From Nonomuraea candida (GTDB taxonomy: Bacteria; Actinomycetota; Actinomycetes; Streptosporangiales; Streptosporangiaceae), in NCBI RefSeq assembly GCF_000725485.1, contig NZ_JOAG01000041.1, positions 15,447 through 79,446 on the forward strand: 64,000 bases of DNA, in the 5' to 3' direction. The position numbers and the translations under genes are program-made. Below, piece by piece: positions 29,051-39,004 of the stretch (its first letter is position 1; each line of letters begins with the position of its first letter). Under the pieces are notes generated by a model. The model ran no database searches, was not told the origin of the DNA, and was given only the letters and a program-made list of their open reading frames with translations.

Positions 29051-30067
29051 ATGGCTCGTAGGTCTACCGTCCAGCACGATCCTCGGATCGCTGACGGGCC
29101 CGGGCTTTCCGCAACCCTTGACACGGCTGACTTCGACGCGCCGCCACCGCGCCGGCCGCGGCGTGGCGGCTGGTCGGGTGGCGGGGGCCGGTGGCTGGTG
29201 TGGACCGGCCGCGTCATTCTCTGGGCGCTTATTGTGGTTATCGTGGTGAATGGGATTCGTGCCCCATTTGAGCGGTTTACCCAGCAAGAGCCTGCTGTGT
29301 CCAATGGCGTCACGCAGGCCGGCCAGGCATTCCCCGCTGACCGTGGCATGGCTTTCGCCGCCCAGTTCGCGGGGGTCTATCTCAATTTCAGCCCCGAAGA
29401 CGCGGCAAGCAGGTCGAACAAGCTCGCGGCGTTCCTGGCCGAGGGCATGGACGCGCAGCTGGGCTGGGACGGTTACGGCAAGCTGGCGGCCGTCGCGATC
29501 CAGCCCTACGACATCGAGACCACCGACGCCCACAACGCCATCGTCAGCGTGGCCTTCCAGTCGGGCCCCCGCAGGATGTTGCTGTCGGTGCCGATCTACT
29601 ACTCCGGCGACGACGCCGGCAGGCGGTTCGTCGTCTCGGGCCGGCCCGCGATCCTGCCCGCCCCCGCCCCGGCCGACCTGCCGCAGGTGGCGGCCCCGGA
29701 GACCGACGACGCGGCGGCGGCCGAGCTCAAGCCCCAGCTGGAGGGCTTCTTCAAGGAATACGCGTCCGGCGACGCCGCCGGGCTCCAGCGCTACGTCGCC
29801 GCCGGCAAGAGCCTGCCCAGCTTCGGCGGCGTGTTCACCTTCTCGCAGCTCAAGGAAGTCGTGGTGCCTGTGGGGGGTGCCACCAGAGAGATCCAGGCGG
29901 TCGTGGTCTGGGCCGTGCCGAACGGCGACGCCTCGCCCACGCCCAACGCCACCGACCCGGCGGCGGTCGGCGGCACGTTGGAGCAGGTCTATCGCCTGAC
30001 CGTGGAAAAGCAGGGCGACAAGTGGTTCGTCGCCGACATCCGCGGTGGCGGCCGGGTCGTTGGATGA
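29051..30067 (+). CDS. TcpC/VirB8-like conjugation-type protein
   Basis: A 338-residue bitopic membrane protein: an Arg/Pro-rich cytoplasmic N-terminus, one helix at about 48-67, then an extracytoplasmic part of two NTF2-like alpha/beta domains (about 85-215 and 225-335; the second contains FFKEYASGDAAGLQRYV and YRLTVEKQGDKWFVADI). This layout matches TcpC of Clostridium pCW3 and the VirB8 core component, which forms the scaffold of type IV secretion machines. GGAGG precedes the ATG. It is the first gene of a seven- to eight-gene same-strand unit. Confidence 0.78.
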   Translation: MARRSTVQHDPRIADGPGLSATLDTADFDAPPPRRPRRGGWSGGGGRWLVWTGRVILWALIVVIVVNGIRAPFERFTQQEPAVSNGVTQAGQAFPADRGMAFAAQFAGVYLNFSPEDAASRSNKLAAFLAEGMDAQLGWDGYGKLAAVAIQPYDIETTDAHNAIVSVAFQSGPRRMLLSVPIYYSGDDAGRRFVVSGRPAILPAPAPADLPQVAAPETDDAAAAELKPQLEGFFKEYASGDAAGLQRYVAAGKSLPSFGGVFTFSQLKEVVVPVGGATREIQAVVVWAVPNGDASPTPNATDPAAVGGTLEQVYRLTVEKQGDKWFVADIRGGGRVVG

Positions 30068-30111
30068 CGCACGGCCGCGCCGCAGCTTGGTACCCCCCGG
30101 GAGGACAAGAA

Positions 30112-30393
30112 GTGACCTTGAAGACCGTAGTGCTCACCTTGATAGAGATGACGCCGACACCGACGTCCACGGGCATCGACACCGGGGGTCTCGCCGACTT
30201 CCTGCGTGCGTTCTTCGCCCCGTTGTTCCTGGTGGTGGTGTCCGTGGTCGCGTTGTTCTTCCTCTTCACCCGCGAGATCACGCGGTTCGTGCAGTTCCTG
30301 ATCTTGGCCGTCGCCATCGGAGTGATCTTCTACGTGCCCAACATCATCGAGGTGACGGCGAAGGCGATCGCGGGCGCTCTGGGCATCAGGTGA
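30112..30393 (+). CDS. Small two-helix membrane protein (VirB2/TcpD-like position)
   Basis: A 93-residue protein with a short polar N-terminus, one helix at about 35-53, a very short charged turn (TREITR) and a second helix at about 58-76. Size and topology resemble VirB2-type pilins or TcpD, but sequence alone does not prove this. The GTG has GGAGG at 7-nt spacing and lies 44 bp after the TcpC-like gene. It has no cleavable signal peptide of the VirB2 type. Confidence 0.65.
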   Translation: MTLKTVVLTLIEMTPTPTSTGIDTGGLADFLRAFFAPLFLVVVSVVALFFLFTREITRFVQFLILAVAIGVIFYVPNIIEVTAKAIAGALGIR

Positions 30394-30447
30394 GGGTTGA
30401 GACCGCTCCGCGGCGGTCATGAACGAGCGGGTGGAGAGGAGGACCGC

Positions 30448-33400
30448 GTGGACCTGCCCACGTATACGAACATCTGGCGGATAGAGAAGCGGCTCTACAA
30501 GCTGTACGACCTACGGCTGCCGATGCCGCTCCCCATCGTCTGGATCGGGGTGTTCGTCGGGGTGTTCGTCCCGTGGTCGCTCCTGCTGGTCCTGGTGGGC
30601 GTGCCGGTGGAGATGCCCTGGCACGTGCTGTTCCTCGTGCCGCCGGGCATCGTGACGTGGTTGTCCACCCGCCCCGTCATCGAGGGCAAGCGGCTGACCG
30701 AGCTGCTCGAATCCCAGCTCCGCTACCTGGGCCAGCCGAAGGCGTGGTATCGCCTGGCGCCGACGTCCGAGCCCGAGGCCGTCACGTTCTCCGGCCGCGT
30801 CTGGCGCACGGTCCCCGCCCGGGTCAAGGCGAAGCCGCCGCGCAAATCCCGCCAGTCGCAGCGCGAGCGCGAGGGCCGGCGGGTCACCGGGCCCCGCCAG
30901 GTGCGCCCCGCCGTCGCCGCCGCGGCGGCCGCCGCCGCGCAGGCTCCCGTCGCCGAGCCGGCCACCGGGCGCACGGCCTGGGGCACCCGCCGTGGCGCGG
31001 CCCCGGCCCTCAGGTCCCGGGTGCGCCAGGCCGCCGGGGTCACGGCCCCGGAGGGCGTGGTGACGCCCGTACACCGCGAGAAGGGCCTCTCAGGCGGCTC
31101 CACACGGCACCAGAGCCCGCCGGTGAGCCCGCCACCCCCGGACGAGCCCTCCGAACACGACCTTTCTCGCTCCGCAGGTCCTTTTGCTGGCGGTTCCGCC
31201 AACGAGTCGTCTGTTGACACAGGCAGAACTGCTCGCCACGACGACACCGCGGGCGCGGAGCGGGAGGACGCCGGGCGCGAGGTCGTCAGCCTGGACGACG
31301 CGCGCCGCCGGAGCACCGCTGCCGGCGGCACCGCAAGCAACGGCCTGACCGGCGACGCCCCCGATCCGACGACCACCGAAGTCCCGACCATCGCGCCGAC
31401 GGCCGCAGAGCTGAGGGCCACCGAACCCGCGACCACCGACCCGACCGCCACGACCGAGCCGACCGAGCCGACCGCCACGATCGAGCCGCGACACGCGGCG
31501 GCCGGGCAGGCGCGTGCCGGCGCTGAACCGGCGGCGGACGACGGTGCGGACGACGGTGCGGACGACGGTGCCGAGCCGGTGGTTGCCCTCGGGAAGACCG
31601 CCGAGCCCGAGGCGCATGGTGCGCCGGCGGGCGCCGAAGCGCCGGCTGCCCGGGAGGCGGGTGACAAGGAAGCGTTCGTGCCCGAGGCGGGGGCCGAGGA
31701 GGTGGCCGCGCGGGAGGCCGGCGTGCCGATCAAGACGGCCGAGAGCCGCAAGGCGGCGGCGGGCCGGCCGATCGACACCGAGGCCCTGCGGCGGTTGCGG
31801 CGGCTCGCGGCCAGTGCGGACGTCCCCGGCGACCCGGCGGGACAGGCCGAGACGGGTCCGTATCCCGTGGGAAGCGGAATCCGGCGTGAGGCCGAGATGG
31901 GGCCGCGACGGGTCGGAAGCGGCTCGCGCGGGGATACCGGTAATGGGCCGGGCCACGAGCGGGAGGCCGGCCCTCGCCCGGAGAGGGAGCGGCCCGAGGA
32001 CGAAGTGGCCAGAGACCAGCACAGGAAGGGACAGCCGCCTCGGCTGGCGCCGGGGCTGGTGCTGTCAGGTGCGCAGCGGGTCTGGCCGCCGCTCGACCCC
32101 AAGGCCAAGCCCCTGCCACGCCCGATCGGCACGTCCCGGGGCAAGCCGGCGGACCCTGAGACGCGGCCACCCGCCGATCCCGAGCTCTCGCCGACCGGCC
32201 CCACCGCTCAGGACCCGGCCCCGCCGACCGACGCCCCCGGCCCCGGCGCGGCACCAGCAGGTGGTGCCCCGGTGGCGGGTGACGGCCTCGACGGCGCGGA
32301 AGAGGGCGGCGCCAGGACGACGGGCCACGACCTCACGGTGGCGGGCGAGGGCGACGCCCCCACGACGGAAGGCCGCGCCGACACGGTGGCGGGCGACCGC
32401 GAGGTGGCCGGGAGTGCCGAGGCGGGCGACCGTGAGGTGGCGCGCGGCCGGGCGGACGCAGGTGATCCCGAGGTGGCCGGGCGTGCCGGGGCGGGTGATC
32501 GCGAGGTGGCGCGCGGCTCACGGGACGGTGTGGGGGCCGTGCCGGTGCCCAGGGCGGGAGACGTGGCCAGGCCCGGTGAGGGGCGGGTGCGCAGGGTCGA
32601 GTCCGTGGTGGGGCGCGACTCCGGCGGGTGGCGGCGGATCGCGCAGGTCGTGGTGGGCGGCGGCGGGGTGCGTACCGACGGGTCGGAGATCGACGAGGCC
32701 AGGGCACGGGCCGTGTTCGGGGGCAGCCGCAGGATCGTCGTGCTGGGCTGCGCCGGCGGCGCGGGCCAGACGACGACGGCGCTCATGCTGGGCCACACCT
32801 TCGCGCAGTACCGTGACGACAGAATCGTGGCCGTCGACGCCAACACCGGCGGCGGCACGCTGACCAGCAGGATCCAGCCGGAGACCCCCGAGACCCTGAC
32901 CTCGTTGCTGTCGGGGCTCGACCGGGTCAGCGGCTATCTCACCATGCGGGGTTACACCACGCGGACCGCCTCGGGTCTCGAGGTGGTCAGCGCGGACACC
33001 GACGCGGGCGCCGCACAGCGCCTCGCGGATCGGTCCTTCTTCTCCGACCACCGGCTCGGCGAATCCATGCGCCTGCTCGACCGCCACTACAAGCTGGCCG
33101 TCATCGACCCGGCCGCCGCCCTGGCGGCCAGGTTGCTGCCGTACGCGGACCAGCTCGTCCTGGTGGTTCCGGCGAGCGAGGAGGCGTCGGAGTCGGTGGC
33201 GATGACGTACGAGTGGCTCGACGGGCACGGCTGCGCGGAGCTGCGCAGGCGGGCGGTGATGGTGGTCAACGGCGTGAGCAGGCGTTCGATGGCCGACGTC
33301 GAGCAGGCGGAGTCGGTGGCCAGGGGCAGGTGCCGGGCCATCGTCAGGGTCCCCTGGGAGGACGACCTGGCGCCCGGCGGCGCGGAGGTCGTCGACCCCG

Positions 33401-33540
33401 GGCAGTTGCGCGCGGCCGGGCGGCGGGCCTATCTCGCCCTCGCCGGTGTCGTGGTCGCGGGCTTCGCGGCACAGACCGTACGACCGAGCGAAGAGGAGTT
33501 GGCGAGTGACCCCCCGGGCACGAGAATCGGTGAGCGATAA
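30448..33540 (+). CDS. TcpE-like membrane domain fused to a MinD/ParA-like ATPase with altered P-loop
   Basis: A 1030-residue fusion. Residues ~1-110 match the TcpE module: YTNIWRIEKRLYKLYDLRLP, two helices at about 27-50 and 55-72, then STRPVIEGKRLTELLESQLRYL. Residues ~130-760 are a disordered Ala/Glu/Pro/Asp-rich linker. Residues ~765-1000 form a SIMIBI-type (MinD/ParA) ATPase with VVLGCAGGAGQTTTALMLGH at the P-loop, VDANTGGG, and a DPAAALAARLL strand. Q774 stands where the nucleotide-binding lysine of GKT should be. GAGGAGG supports the GTG start. The protein probably couples the membrane channel to an ATP-sensing or regulatory partner. Confidence 0.75.
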   Translation: MDLPTYTNIWRIEKRLYKLYDLRLPMPLPIVWIGVFVGVFVPWSLLLVLVGVPVEMPWHVLFLVPPGIVTWLSTRPVIEGKRLTELLESQLRYLGQPKAWYRLAPTSEPEAVTFSGRVWRTVPARVKAKPPRKSRQSQREREGRRVTGPRQVRPAVAAAAAAAAQAPVAEPATGRTAWGTRRGAAPALRSRVRQAAGVTAPEGVVTPVHREKGLSGGSTRHQSPPVSPPPPDEPSEHDLSRSAGPFAGGSANESSVDTGRTARHDDTAGAEREDAGREVVSLDDARRRSTAAGGTASNGLTGDAPDPTTTEVPTIAPTAAELRATEPATTDPTATTEPTEPTATIEPRHAAAGQARAGAEPAADDGADDGADDGAEPVVALGKTAEPEAHGAPAGAEAPAAREAGDKEAFVPEAGAEEVAAREAGVPIKTAESRKAAAGRPIDTEALRRLRRLAASADVPGDPAGQAETGPYPVGSGIRREAEMGPRRVGSGSRGDTGNGPGHEREAGPRPERERPEDEVARDQHRKGQPPRLAPGLVLSGAQRVWPPLDPKAKPLPRPIGTSRGKPADPETRPPADPELSPTGPTAQDPAPPTDAPGPGAAPAGGAPVAGDGLDGAEEGGARTTGHDLTVAGEGDAPTTEGRADTVAGDREVAGSAEAGDREVARGRADAGDPEVAGRAGAGDREVARGSRDGVGAVPVPRAGDVARPGEGRVRRVESVVGRDSGGWRRIAQVVVGGGGVRTDGSEIDEARARAVFGGSRRIVVLGCAGGAGQTTTALMLGHTFAQYRDDRIVAVDANTGGGTLTSRIQPETPETLTSLLSGLDRVSGYLTMRGYTTRTASGLEVVSADTDAGAAQRLADRSFFSDHRLGESMRLLDRHYKLAVIDPAAALAARLLPYADQLVLVVPASEEASESVAMTYEWLDGHGCAELRRRAVMVVNGVSRRSMADVEQAESVARGRCRAIVRVPWEDDLAPGGAEVVDPGQLRAAGRRAYLALAGVVVAGFAAQTVRPSEEELASDPPGTRIGER

Positions 33541-33587
33541 GTGAACAAGCGAGCAGGTCTGGCCCGTTCATGCGCCGAGGGGGCGGC

Positions 33588-36065
33588 ATGAGCAGGGCGT
33601 CACGAGCGCACCAGCGCCTCGCGGTCCGCTACTTCGACGACCGCATCCTGCTCACGGACACCTGCGCATGGGCGTACTTCCGGCTTCCGACGGTCAGCTA
33701 CGAGTTCGTCACGCCCGAGGAGCGCGAGGCGCTGGCCACCAACATCACGATCGCGCTGGCGGCGATCAGGATGCCCGACGCGGAGGTCCACCTGAGGGTG
33801 GCGCACCGCACCTACCCCGCGGCGGAGTGGGCCATGGCGCTGAACGCCACCTCCGACGAGGGGCCGGGCTGGCGCGACTACCTGGAGGAGATGTACCGGC
33901 ACGTCTGGGCCAAGGACTTCTGGACCAAGGAGGTCTACCTGGGGGTGCGGCTCGGGCCCCGGGGCAAGCAGCTCGGCAGCGGCGTGCTGGCCCAGATCTT
34001 CGGCTTCTACCAGAAGACGGAGAAGGTGCTGGGGATGGAGGACGACCACGTACCCGACAGCGAGATCGGGCGGTGGACGGAGCAGGCCGAGCGACTCGGC
34101 CGGGCGCTCGCGTCGAGCGCTCTCTACGCCCGTCACGCCACCTCGGTCGAGGTGGCGTGGTTGTTCCAGCACGCCGCGGCGGGCGCACTCGGCGACCCGC
34201 CGCCGTCGGCGAGCCCGCGCAGGCGCTGGGGCAGGGGCGAGATCGAGTCGCTGGTCGAGGGCGAGATCCACAACGGCAGGTCGCTGCTGCGGATCGTGCA
34301 GCCGCAGGGAGACTCGTACGTGGCCCACCTGTCGTTCGCGCGCTTCCCCGACCTGATGCCGTTCCCCGACGGCGAGCCGTGGATGCACTTCGCCGACCAG
34401 CTCCCGTTCCCCGTGGAGATCTCCTCGCGGATGCGGCTGATCCCGCCGGTCAAGGCGTCCAAGGACGTGGCGCGCAAGCTCGCGCATGCCCGCGACATGG
34501 ACCACCACATCCGCGAGGCGGGCGCGGAGGCGCCGCTGGCGCTGGCCGAGCAGATCGACGCGGCCCGGATGCTGGAGCACGGCATCACCAAGGAGCGGCT
34601 GCCCTTCGTGTACGGCTGGCACCGGCTGATCGTGGCGGCCCCGACCGAGGACATCTGCGTGCAGCGGGTGGAGGCGGTCGTCGAGCACTACCGCGACATG
34701 GGCATCGACGTGGTCAACTCCACGGGCGACCAGTTCTCGCTGTTCTGCGAGGCGCTGCCGGGTGAGCGGGTGCGGGTCAACGCCTACGCCCAGCGCCAGC
34801 CCCTGCGCACGATCGCCGGCGGCATGGCCACGGCCACCGTCGATCTCGGCGACCGGCTGGGGGAGGGCAGCGAGGGCTGGCTGGGGCCGTACATCGGCGA
34901 GACCGTCGGCAGGGCGCGCAGCATCGTGCACTTCGACCCGCTGGTGGCGGCCACCCGCAACCGGCCGACCGCCATCGCGATCACCGGCGAGCCGGGCGGC
35001 GGCAAGACCACGCTCGCGCTGCTGATGATCTACCAGATGGCGCTGCGCGGCGTGACGGTGGCGGTGATCGACCCGAAGGGCGACGCGGAGTCGCTGGTGC
35101 AACTGCTGGAGAAGCGGGGGCGCAAGGCCCGGGTCATCCCGCTCGGGTCGGCCGCGCCGGGCCTGCTGGACCCGTTCTCGTTCGGCGACGACATCGCGGC
35201 GAAGAAGACCATGGCCACCGAGACGCTGCGGCTGCTGCTGCCGCGCATGTCGGAGGAGCGCGAGTCGGCGATGATCCAGGCGGTGGCGGCGGTCTCCAAC
35301 GGCGCGGACCCCTCGCTGGGCAAGGTCGTGGACTACCTGGAGCAGGCCGACGACCCGGCCTCGAAGAACCTGGGCGCGGTGCTGCGCTCCATGTCGGAGA
35401 TGCACCTGGCCAGGCTCTGCTTCGACCCCTCCGGCGGCGAGCAGATCGACACCGAGGGGTGGACGACGGTGTTCACCCTCGGCGGGCTGACGCTGCCCGA
35501 CGTGGCCACCGGCCGCGAGGACTACTCCTACGAGCAGCGGCTGTCGGTGGCGCTGCTCTACCTGGTGTCCCAGTTCGCGCGCAGGCTGATGAACGGCCTC
35601 GACCGGCGCGCCCCGAAGGCGATCTTCCTGGACGAGGCGTGGGCGATCACCTCCACGCCCGAGGGCGCCAAGCTGGTGCCCGAGGTCAGCCGGATGGGCC
35701 GCTCCCGCAACACCGCGCTCGTGCTGGTCTCGCAGAACGCGGGAGACCTGCTGAACGAGCAGGTGACCAACTGCCTGTCGTCCGTCTTCGCGTTCCGGTC
35801 CACCGAACGGGTGGAGGTGGACCACGTCATGTCCCTGCTCGGGGTGGAGCCGTCGGAGGAGCACAAGGCCGTGCTGCGCTCGCTGGGCAACGGCGAATGC
35901 GTATTCCGCGATCTGGATGGCAGGGCGGGCCGCATCGGAGTAGACCTGATCTCCGAGGAACTGCTCCGCTGGCTCGACACGAACCCGACGCACGACAAAC
36001 CCGGCGGCGCCGGGCATCATGATCATCAAGGGGGCGTGGGCAGGGCGCAGGAGGTACGGTCATGA
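33588..36065 (+). CDS. VirB4/TcpF-like secretion ATPase
   Basis: The 825-residue motor ATPase of the locus. The N-terminal half (1-430) resembles the VirB4 N-domain. The C-terminal RecA-like domain has Walker A GEPGGGKTT (K473) and Walker B KAIFLDEAW (D682, E683). It also has VIDPKGDAESLVQLLEKRG and the late SRMGRSRNTALVLVSQNAGDL helix common to VirB4/TraC ATPases. The start is set at the second of two close ATGs. Its TGA overlaps the next ATG in ATGA, showing translational coupling to the channel gene. Confidence 0.82.
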   Translation: MSRASRAHQRLAVRYFDDRILLTDTCAWAYFRLPTVSYEFVTPEEREALATNITIALAAIRMPDAEVHLRVAHRTYPAAEWAMALNATSDEGPGWRDYLEEMYRHVWAKDFWTKEVYLGVRLGPRGKQLGSGVLAQIFGFYQKTEKVLGMEDDHVPDSEIGRWTEQAERLGRALASSALYARHATSVEVAWLFQHAAAGALGDPPPSASPRRRWGRGEIESLVEGEIHNGRSLLRIVQPQGDSYVAHLSFARFPDLMPFPDGEPWMHFADQLPFPVEISSRMRLIPPVKASKDVARKLAHARDMDHHIREAGAEAPLALAEQIDAARMLEHGITKERLPFVYGWHRLIVAAPTEDICVQRVEAVVEHYRDMGIDVVNSTGDQFSLFCEALPGERVRVNAYAQRQPLRTIAGGMATATVDLGDRLGEGSEGWLGPYIGETVGRARSIVHFDPLVAATRNRPTAIAITGEPGGGKTTLALLMIYQMALRGVTVAVIDPKGDAESLVQLLEKRGRKARVIPLGSAAPGLLDPFSFGDDIAAKKTMATETLRLLLPRMSEERESAMIQAVAAVSNGADPSLGKVVDYLEQADDPASKNLGAVLRSMSEMHLARLCFDPSGGEQIDTEGWTTVFTLGGLTLPDVATGREDYSYEQRLSVALLYLVSQFARRLMNGLDRRAPKAIFLDEAWAITSTPEGAKLVPEVSRMGRSRNTALVLVSQNAGDLLNEQVTNCLSSVFAFRSTERVEVDHVMSLLGVEPSEEHKAVLRSLGNGECVFRDLDGRAGRIGVDLISEELLRWLDTNPTHDKPGGAGHHDHQGGVGRAQEVRS

Positions 36066-38374
36066 AGATCCGGCTATCCCGACGACTGGCGCTCGTGCTC
36101 GCGCTCGTGAGCGCCGTGCTGGTGGTGCCGCTGGTGCTGGGCGCCACCACCACCCCGGCCGCCGCGGCGCCCTGCGACCTGTCGGGGCCGCTCAACCCCG
36201 AGATGGTCGGCAGCGGCGTCGACGGCCTGATCCAGGCGCCGGCCCCGCCGGGCGGCCCGCAGGCGGCGACCACCAACTACGCCCAGTTCGGCATGAGCGG
36301 CCAGTTCTGGCACACGCACGAGCTGACCTGCTCCGACTACGTGGCCGTGCTGGGCAACATGTGGGCCAACGGCATCTTCACCGCGGCCAAGGCCGTGGAC
36401 CGGCTGACGATCACCACGTACCAGGCGGCGGCGACCGAGGGACCGCTCCAGTCGATCAAGGACGTGGTCGACGACATCGTCATCAACCTGTCCAACGCCA
36501 TGTACTGGCCGTACCTGCGGCCGATCGTCATCCTCGGCGCGATCTGGCTGGCCTGGTACGGGCTGATCCGCAAGCGGGCCACCACGACCGCCGAGGGCGT
36601 GATCTGGATGGTGCTGGCGGTCACCGTGGCGACCTGGTTCTTCAGCCGGCCGGGCGACTTCACCGGCCTGGGCAAGGTCGTCACCGACAAGACCGGCGAG
36701 GTCGTCAACTCCGCGTTCTCCGGCCTGCCCGGGGCGGGCGGCGCGTCCTGCCTGCCGCCGCCCGGCGCGACGACCCCGCAGGTCAAGGCGGGCGGCTACG
36801 CCCAGAGCGGCACTCCGGGCGTCGACCAGAACGCCGACGCGCTGTGGTCCACGCTGGTCTGCAAGCCATGGCTGGTGGGCCTGTTCGGCACCTCCGACCC
36901 GCAGCAGCCCGTGGTGCGCGACTGGGGCCGCAAGGTGCTGGAGATGCAGTCGGTCCCGCAGATCCAGGCCGGGCAGCCGGCCCCAGACGTGGGGGCCAGG
37001 CAGTCGGAGTACGCCTCGCTGGCCGACAAGCTCAGGAACGACCCCCGCTACGCCACCTTCTCCGGCCGCGACTGGTCCAACCGGCTCGGCGTCGCCGTCG
37101 GGGCGTTCATCGCGGCCCTGGTGGCGGGGCTGCTCATCTTCCTCGTGGCGGTCTCGCTGCTGGTGCTGAAGGTGGGCTTCCTGCTCCTGCTCATCCTCGG
37201 GCCGATCTTCCTGCTCATCGGCGTGCATCCGGGCAGCGGCCGCATCATCGCCATGCGCTGGGTGGAGATGCTCATCGGCACCCTGCTGCGGCAGGCGGTG
37301 CTGACGATCGTGCTGAGCGTCCTGGTCTACGGGTACGCGCTCATCATCTCCACCGCCATGCCCTGGGGCATGCAGGTGCTGTTCATGGCCCTGCTGACGA
37401 TCGCGGTCTTCTTCTACCGGCGCCCGTTCCAGCACCTGTTCGCCTCGATGAGCGGCCACACGGTGACCACCCGCATGCTGGGCGAGGCCGCGAGTTCGTC
37501 GGTGCTGGAGCGGTCGGCCGGCACGCTGCCGCCGGTCGCCTCGGCCCGCATCGGGCGCTGGGGCCTGCGCAAGGCCGAGCCGCTCATCAGGGCGGCCGGC
37601 ATGGCCAACCCGGCGGGCGCGGCGGCGTCCACCGCAGCCGGGCAGGTCCGCGCGCGCGCCGAGGAGGGCGACGGCACCGCCGCCGGCACCCGCATCCCCG
37701 CCACGGCGGCCCCGCTCGACACCGACCAGCAGGGCGGCAAGGCGGCCGGCCGGGCCACGCTCGAACCGCGCAGGGGCACCGCGCCCCCGCTCAACCTGGG
37801 CGCGCCGGCGCGTAGCCGCGGGCCCGCGGCGGGCGGCGGCGGCCCGCGCACCGGCGGCGGCTCCGCGGTCTCCGGCGCCACGGCCGCCTCGGGCGGCGCG
37901 CGTTCCGGCGGTTCCTCCGGTTCCTCGGGTTCGTCCGGGGGCTGGTTCGGCGGGGCGTCGGGCGGCGGCTGGGCCCGGCGCGGCGGCTCTTCCGGCGGCT
38001 CACGCGGCTCCTCCGCCGCGCGCGGCTCGCGCTTCGGCGGCTCTGGCGGCTCTGGCGGCTCCCGGTTCGGCGGGTCGCGCTCGCGCGGCTCGGGCGGCGG
38101 CGGGCTGTTCGGCGGCTCCGGCGGGTCGAACGGCTCGAACGGGTCGAACGGGTCGCGCGGCTCCGGCGGCGGGCTGTTCGGCGGCTCCGCACGTTCGGGC
38201 GGCGGCGGGTCGTCGTCCGCCTCCCGGATCTTCACCTCCGGCGAGCCGTCGTCCCGCTCCTCGGAGGCGCCTCCGCTCTGGCTGCGCAGCAGCGGCGACG
38301 GCGGCGGCGGCTCCGGAGGTGACCGGCCTTCCGTGCCCTTCTGGCTCAAACCGAATAATCCCGACAAGGACTGA
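36062..38374 (+). CDS. VirB6/TrbL/TcpH-like polytopic channel protein with Gly/Ser tail
   Basis: A 770-residue protein. A signal peptide (1-36, ending AAAA) is followed by a Cys-containing extracytoplasmic stretch, then two groups of helices at about 158-200 and 345-465 (LLIFLVAVSLLVLKVGFLLLLILGPIFLL core). A ~300-residue cytoplasmic tail follows. Residues ~590-740 are GGSGGS/RGS/FGG-repeat low complexity, unusual for this family. VirB6-type proteins form the inner-membrane channel; TcpH is the Gram-positive counterpart. It overlaps the upstream ATPase gene by 4 bp. Confidence 0.75.
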   Translation: MKIRLSRRLALVLALVSAVLVVPLVLGATTTPAAAAPCDLSGPLNPEMVGSGVDGLIQAPAPPGGPQAATTNYAQFGMSGQFWHTHELTCSDYVAVLGNMWANGIFTAAKAVDRLTITTYQAAATEGPLQSIKDVVDDIVINLSNAMYWPYLRPIVILGAIWLAWYGLIRKRATTTAEGVIWMVLAVTVATWFFSRPGDFTGLGKVVTDKTGEVVNSAFSGLPGAGGASCLPPPGATTPQVKAGGYAQSGTPGVDQNADALWSTLVCKPWLVGLFGTSDPQQPVVRDWGRKVLEMQSVPQIQAGQPAPDVGARQSEYASLADKLRNDPRYATFSGRDWSNRLGVAVGAFIAALVAGLLIFLVAVSLLVLKVGFLLLLILGPIFLLIGVHPGSGRIIAMRWVEMLIGTLLRQAVLTIVLSVLVYGYALIISTAMPWGMQVLFMALLTIAVFFYRRPFQHLFASMSGHTVTTRMLGEAASSSVLERSAGTLPPVASARIGRWGLRKAEPLIRAAGMANPAGAAASTAAGQVRARAEEGDGTAAGTRIPATAAPLDTDQQGGKAAGRATLEPRRGTAPPLNLGAPARSRGPAAGGGGPRTGGGSAVSGATAASGGARSGGSSGSSGSSGGWFGGASGGGWARRGGSSGGSRGSSAARGSRFGGSGGSGGSRFGGSRSRGSGGGGLFGGSGGSNGSNGSNGSRGSGGGLFGGSARSGGGGSSSASRIFTSGEPSSRSSEAPPLWLRSSGDGGGGSGGDRPSVPFWLKPNNPDKD

Positions 38375-38377
38375 AAT

Positions 38378-39004
38378 ATGGCGCAGCCGGGTGACAGGCG
38401 AGGGGTGGCCTTCGCCGCCGTCGTCGTGGTCATCGCAGCGGTCGGCATCTACCTGACGATGTGGCCGGACTCTCCCGAGCAGGCGGCGCCCGAGCCGGAG
38501 GCGACCCTCGTCACCGGCCCGGCCGTGGCGACGAGCACGCCGCTGGCGACCGCGAGCGCCGCGCCGTTCGACGTCTACTCCTACCTGCCGATGAGCAAGG
38601 AGCAGCTCGCCGCGGCGGCGGACGTGGCGGAGCGGTTCACCGCCGCGTACGGCACCTGGCGTCACGACGAGGACCCGGCCGCGTACGCCGAGCGGCTCAA
38701 GGCGTACACCACGGCCGAGCTCGGCGACACGCTGGCCAGGACGATGACCTCGGCGGGCACCGTCGAGCAGAAGCGCGCCGACGAGATCGTCTCCACCGCC
38801 ACCGCCACGCTGAAGGAGATCAGGCAGGTCGACAAGACCTCCATCGTCTTCGTGGTCACCGCGAACCGGCAGGTCACCGCCAGGAGCGGCAACCAGCAGG
38901 TGGCGGAGGAGTTCGCGGTCACGGTCAGCCAGTCCGGCGCCGACTGGCGCATCTACGACATCCTGCCCTCCACCGACGGCCAGAAGGGGGACGAGCTCGG
39001 GTGA
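38378..39004 (+). CDS. Membrane-anchored NTF2/VirB8-like protein
   Basis: A 208-residue protein with one N-terminal helix (about 9-28), a Pro/Ala/Thr linker and a C-terminal alpha/beta domain (about 70-205). The domain has VAERFTAAYGTWRHDEDPAAYAERLKAY and a final VTVSQSGADWRIYDI strand, resembling the NTF2-like fold of VirB8/TcpC. It would be a second periplasm-side scaffold component. It starts 3 bp after the channel gene and overlaps the hydrolase gene in GTGA. Function is inferred from fold-like features and context. Confidence 0.65.
   Translation: MAQPGDRRGVAFAAVVVVIAAVGIYLTMWPDSPEQAAPEPEATLVTGPAVATSTPLATASAAPFDVYSYLPMSKEQLAAAADVAERFTAAYGTWRHDEDPAAYAERLKAYTTAELGDTLARTMTSAGTVEQKRADEIVSTATATLKEIRQVDKTSIVFVVTANRQVTARSGNQQVAEEFAVTVSQSGADWRIYDILPSTDGQKGDELG

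Noticed and set aside
33600..36029. 809-codon leftward frame opposite the VirB4-like ATPase
   Set aside because: Composition typical of an antisense shadow (His/Arg/Gly-rich), whereas the plus strand has Walker A/B motifs and 4-bp overlap with the next gene.
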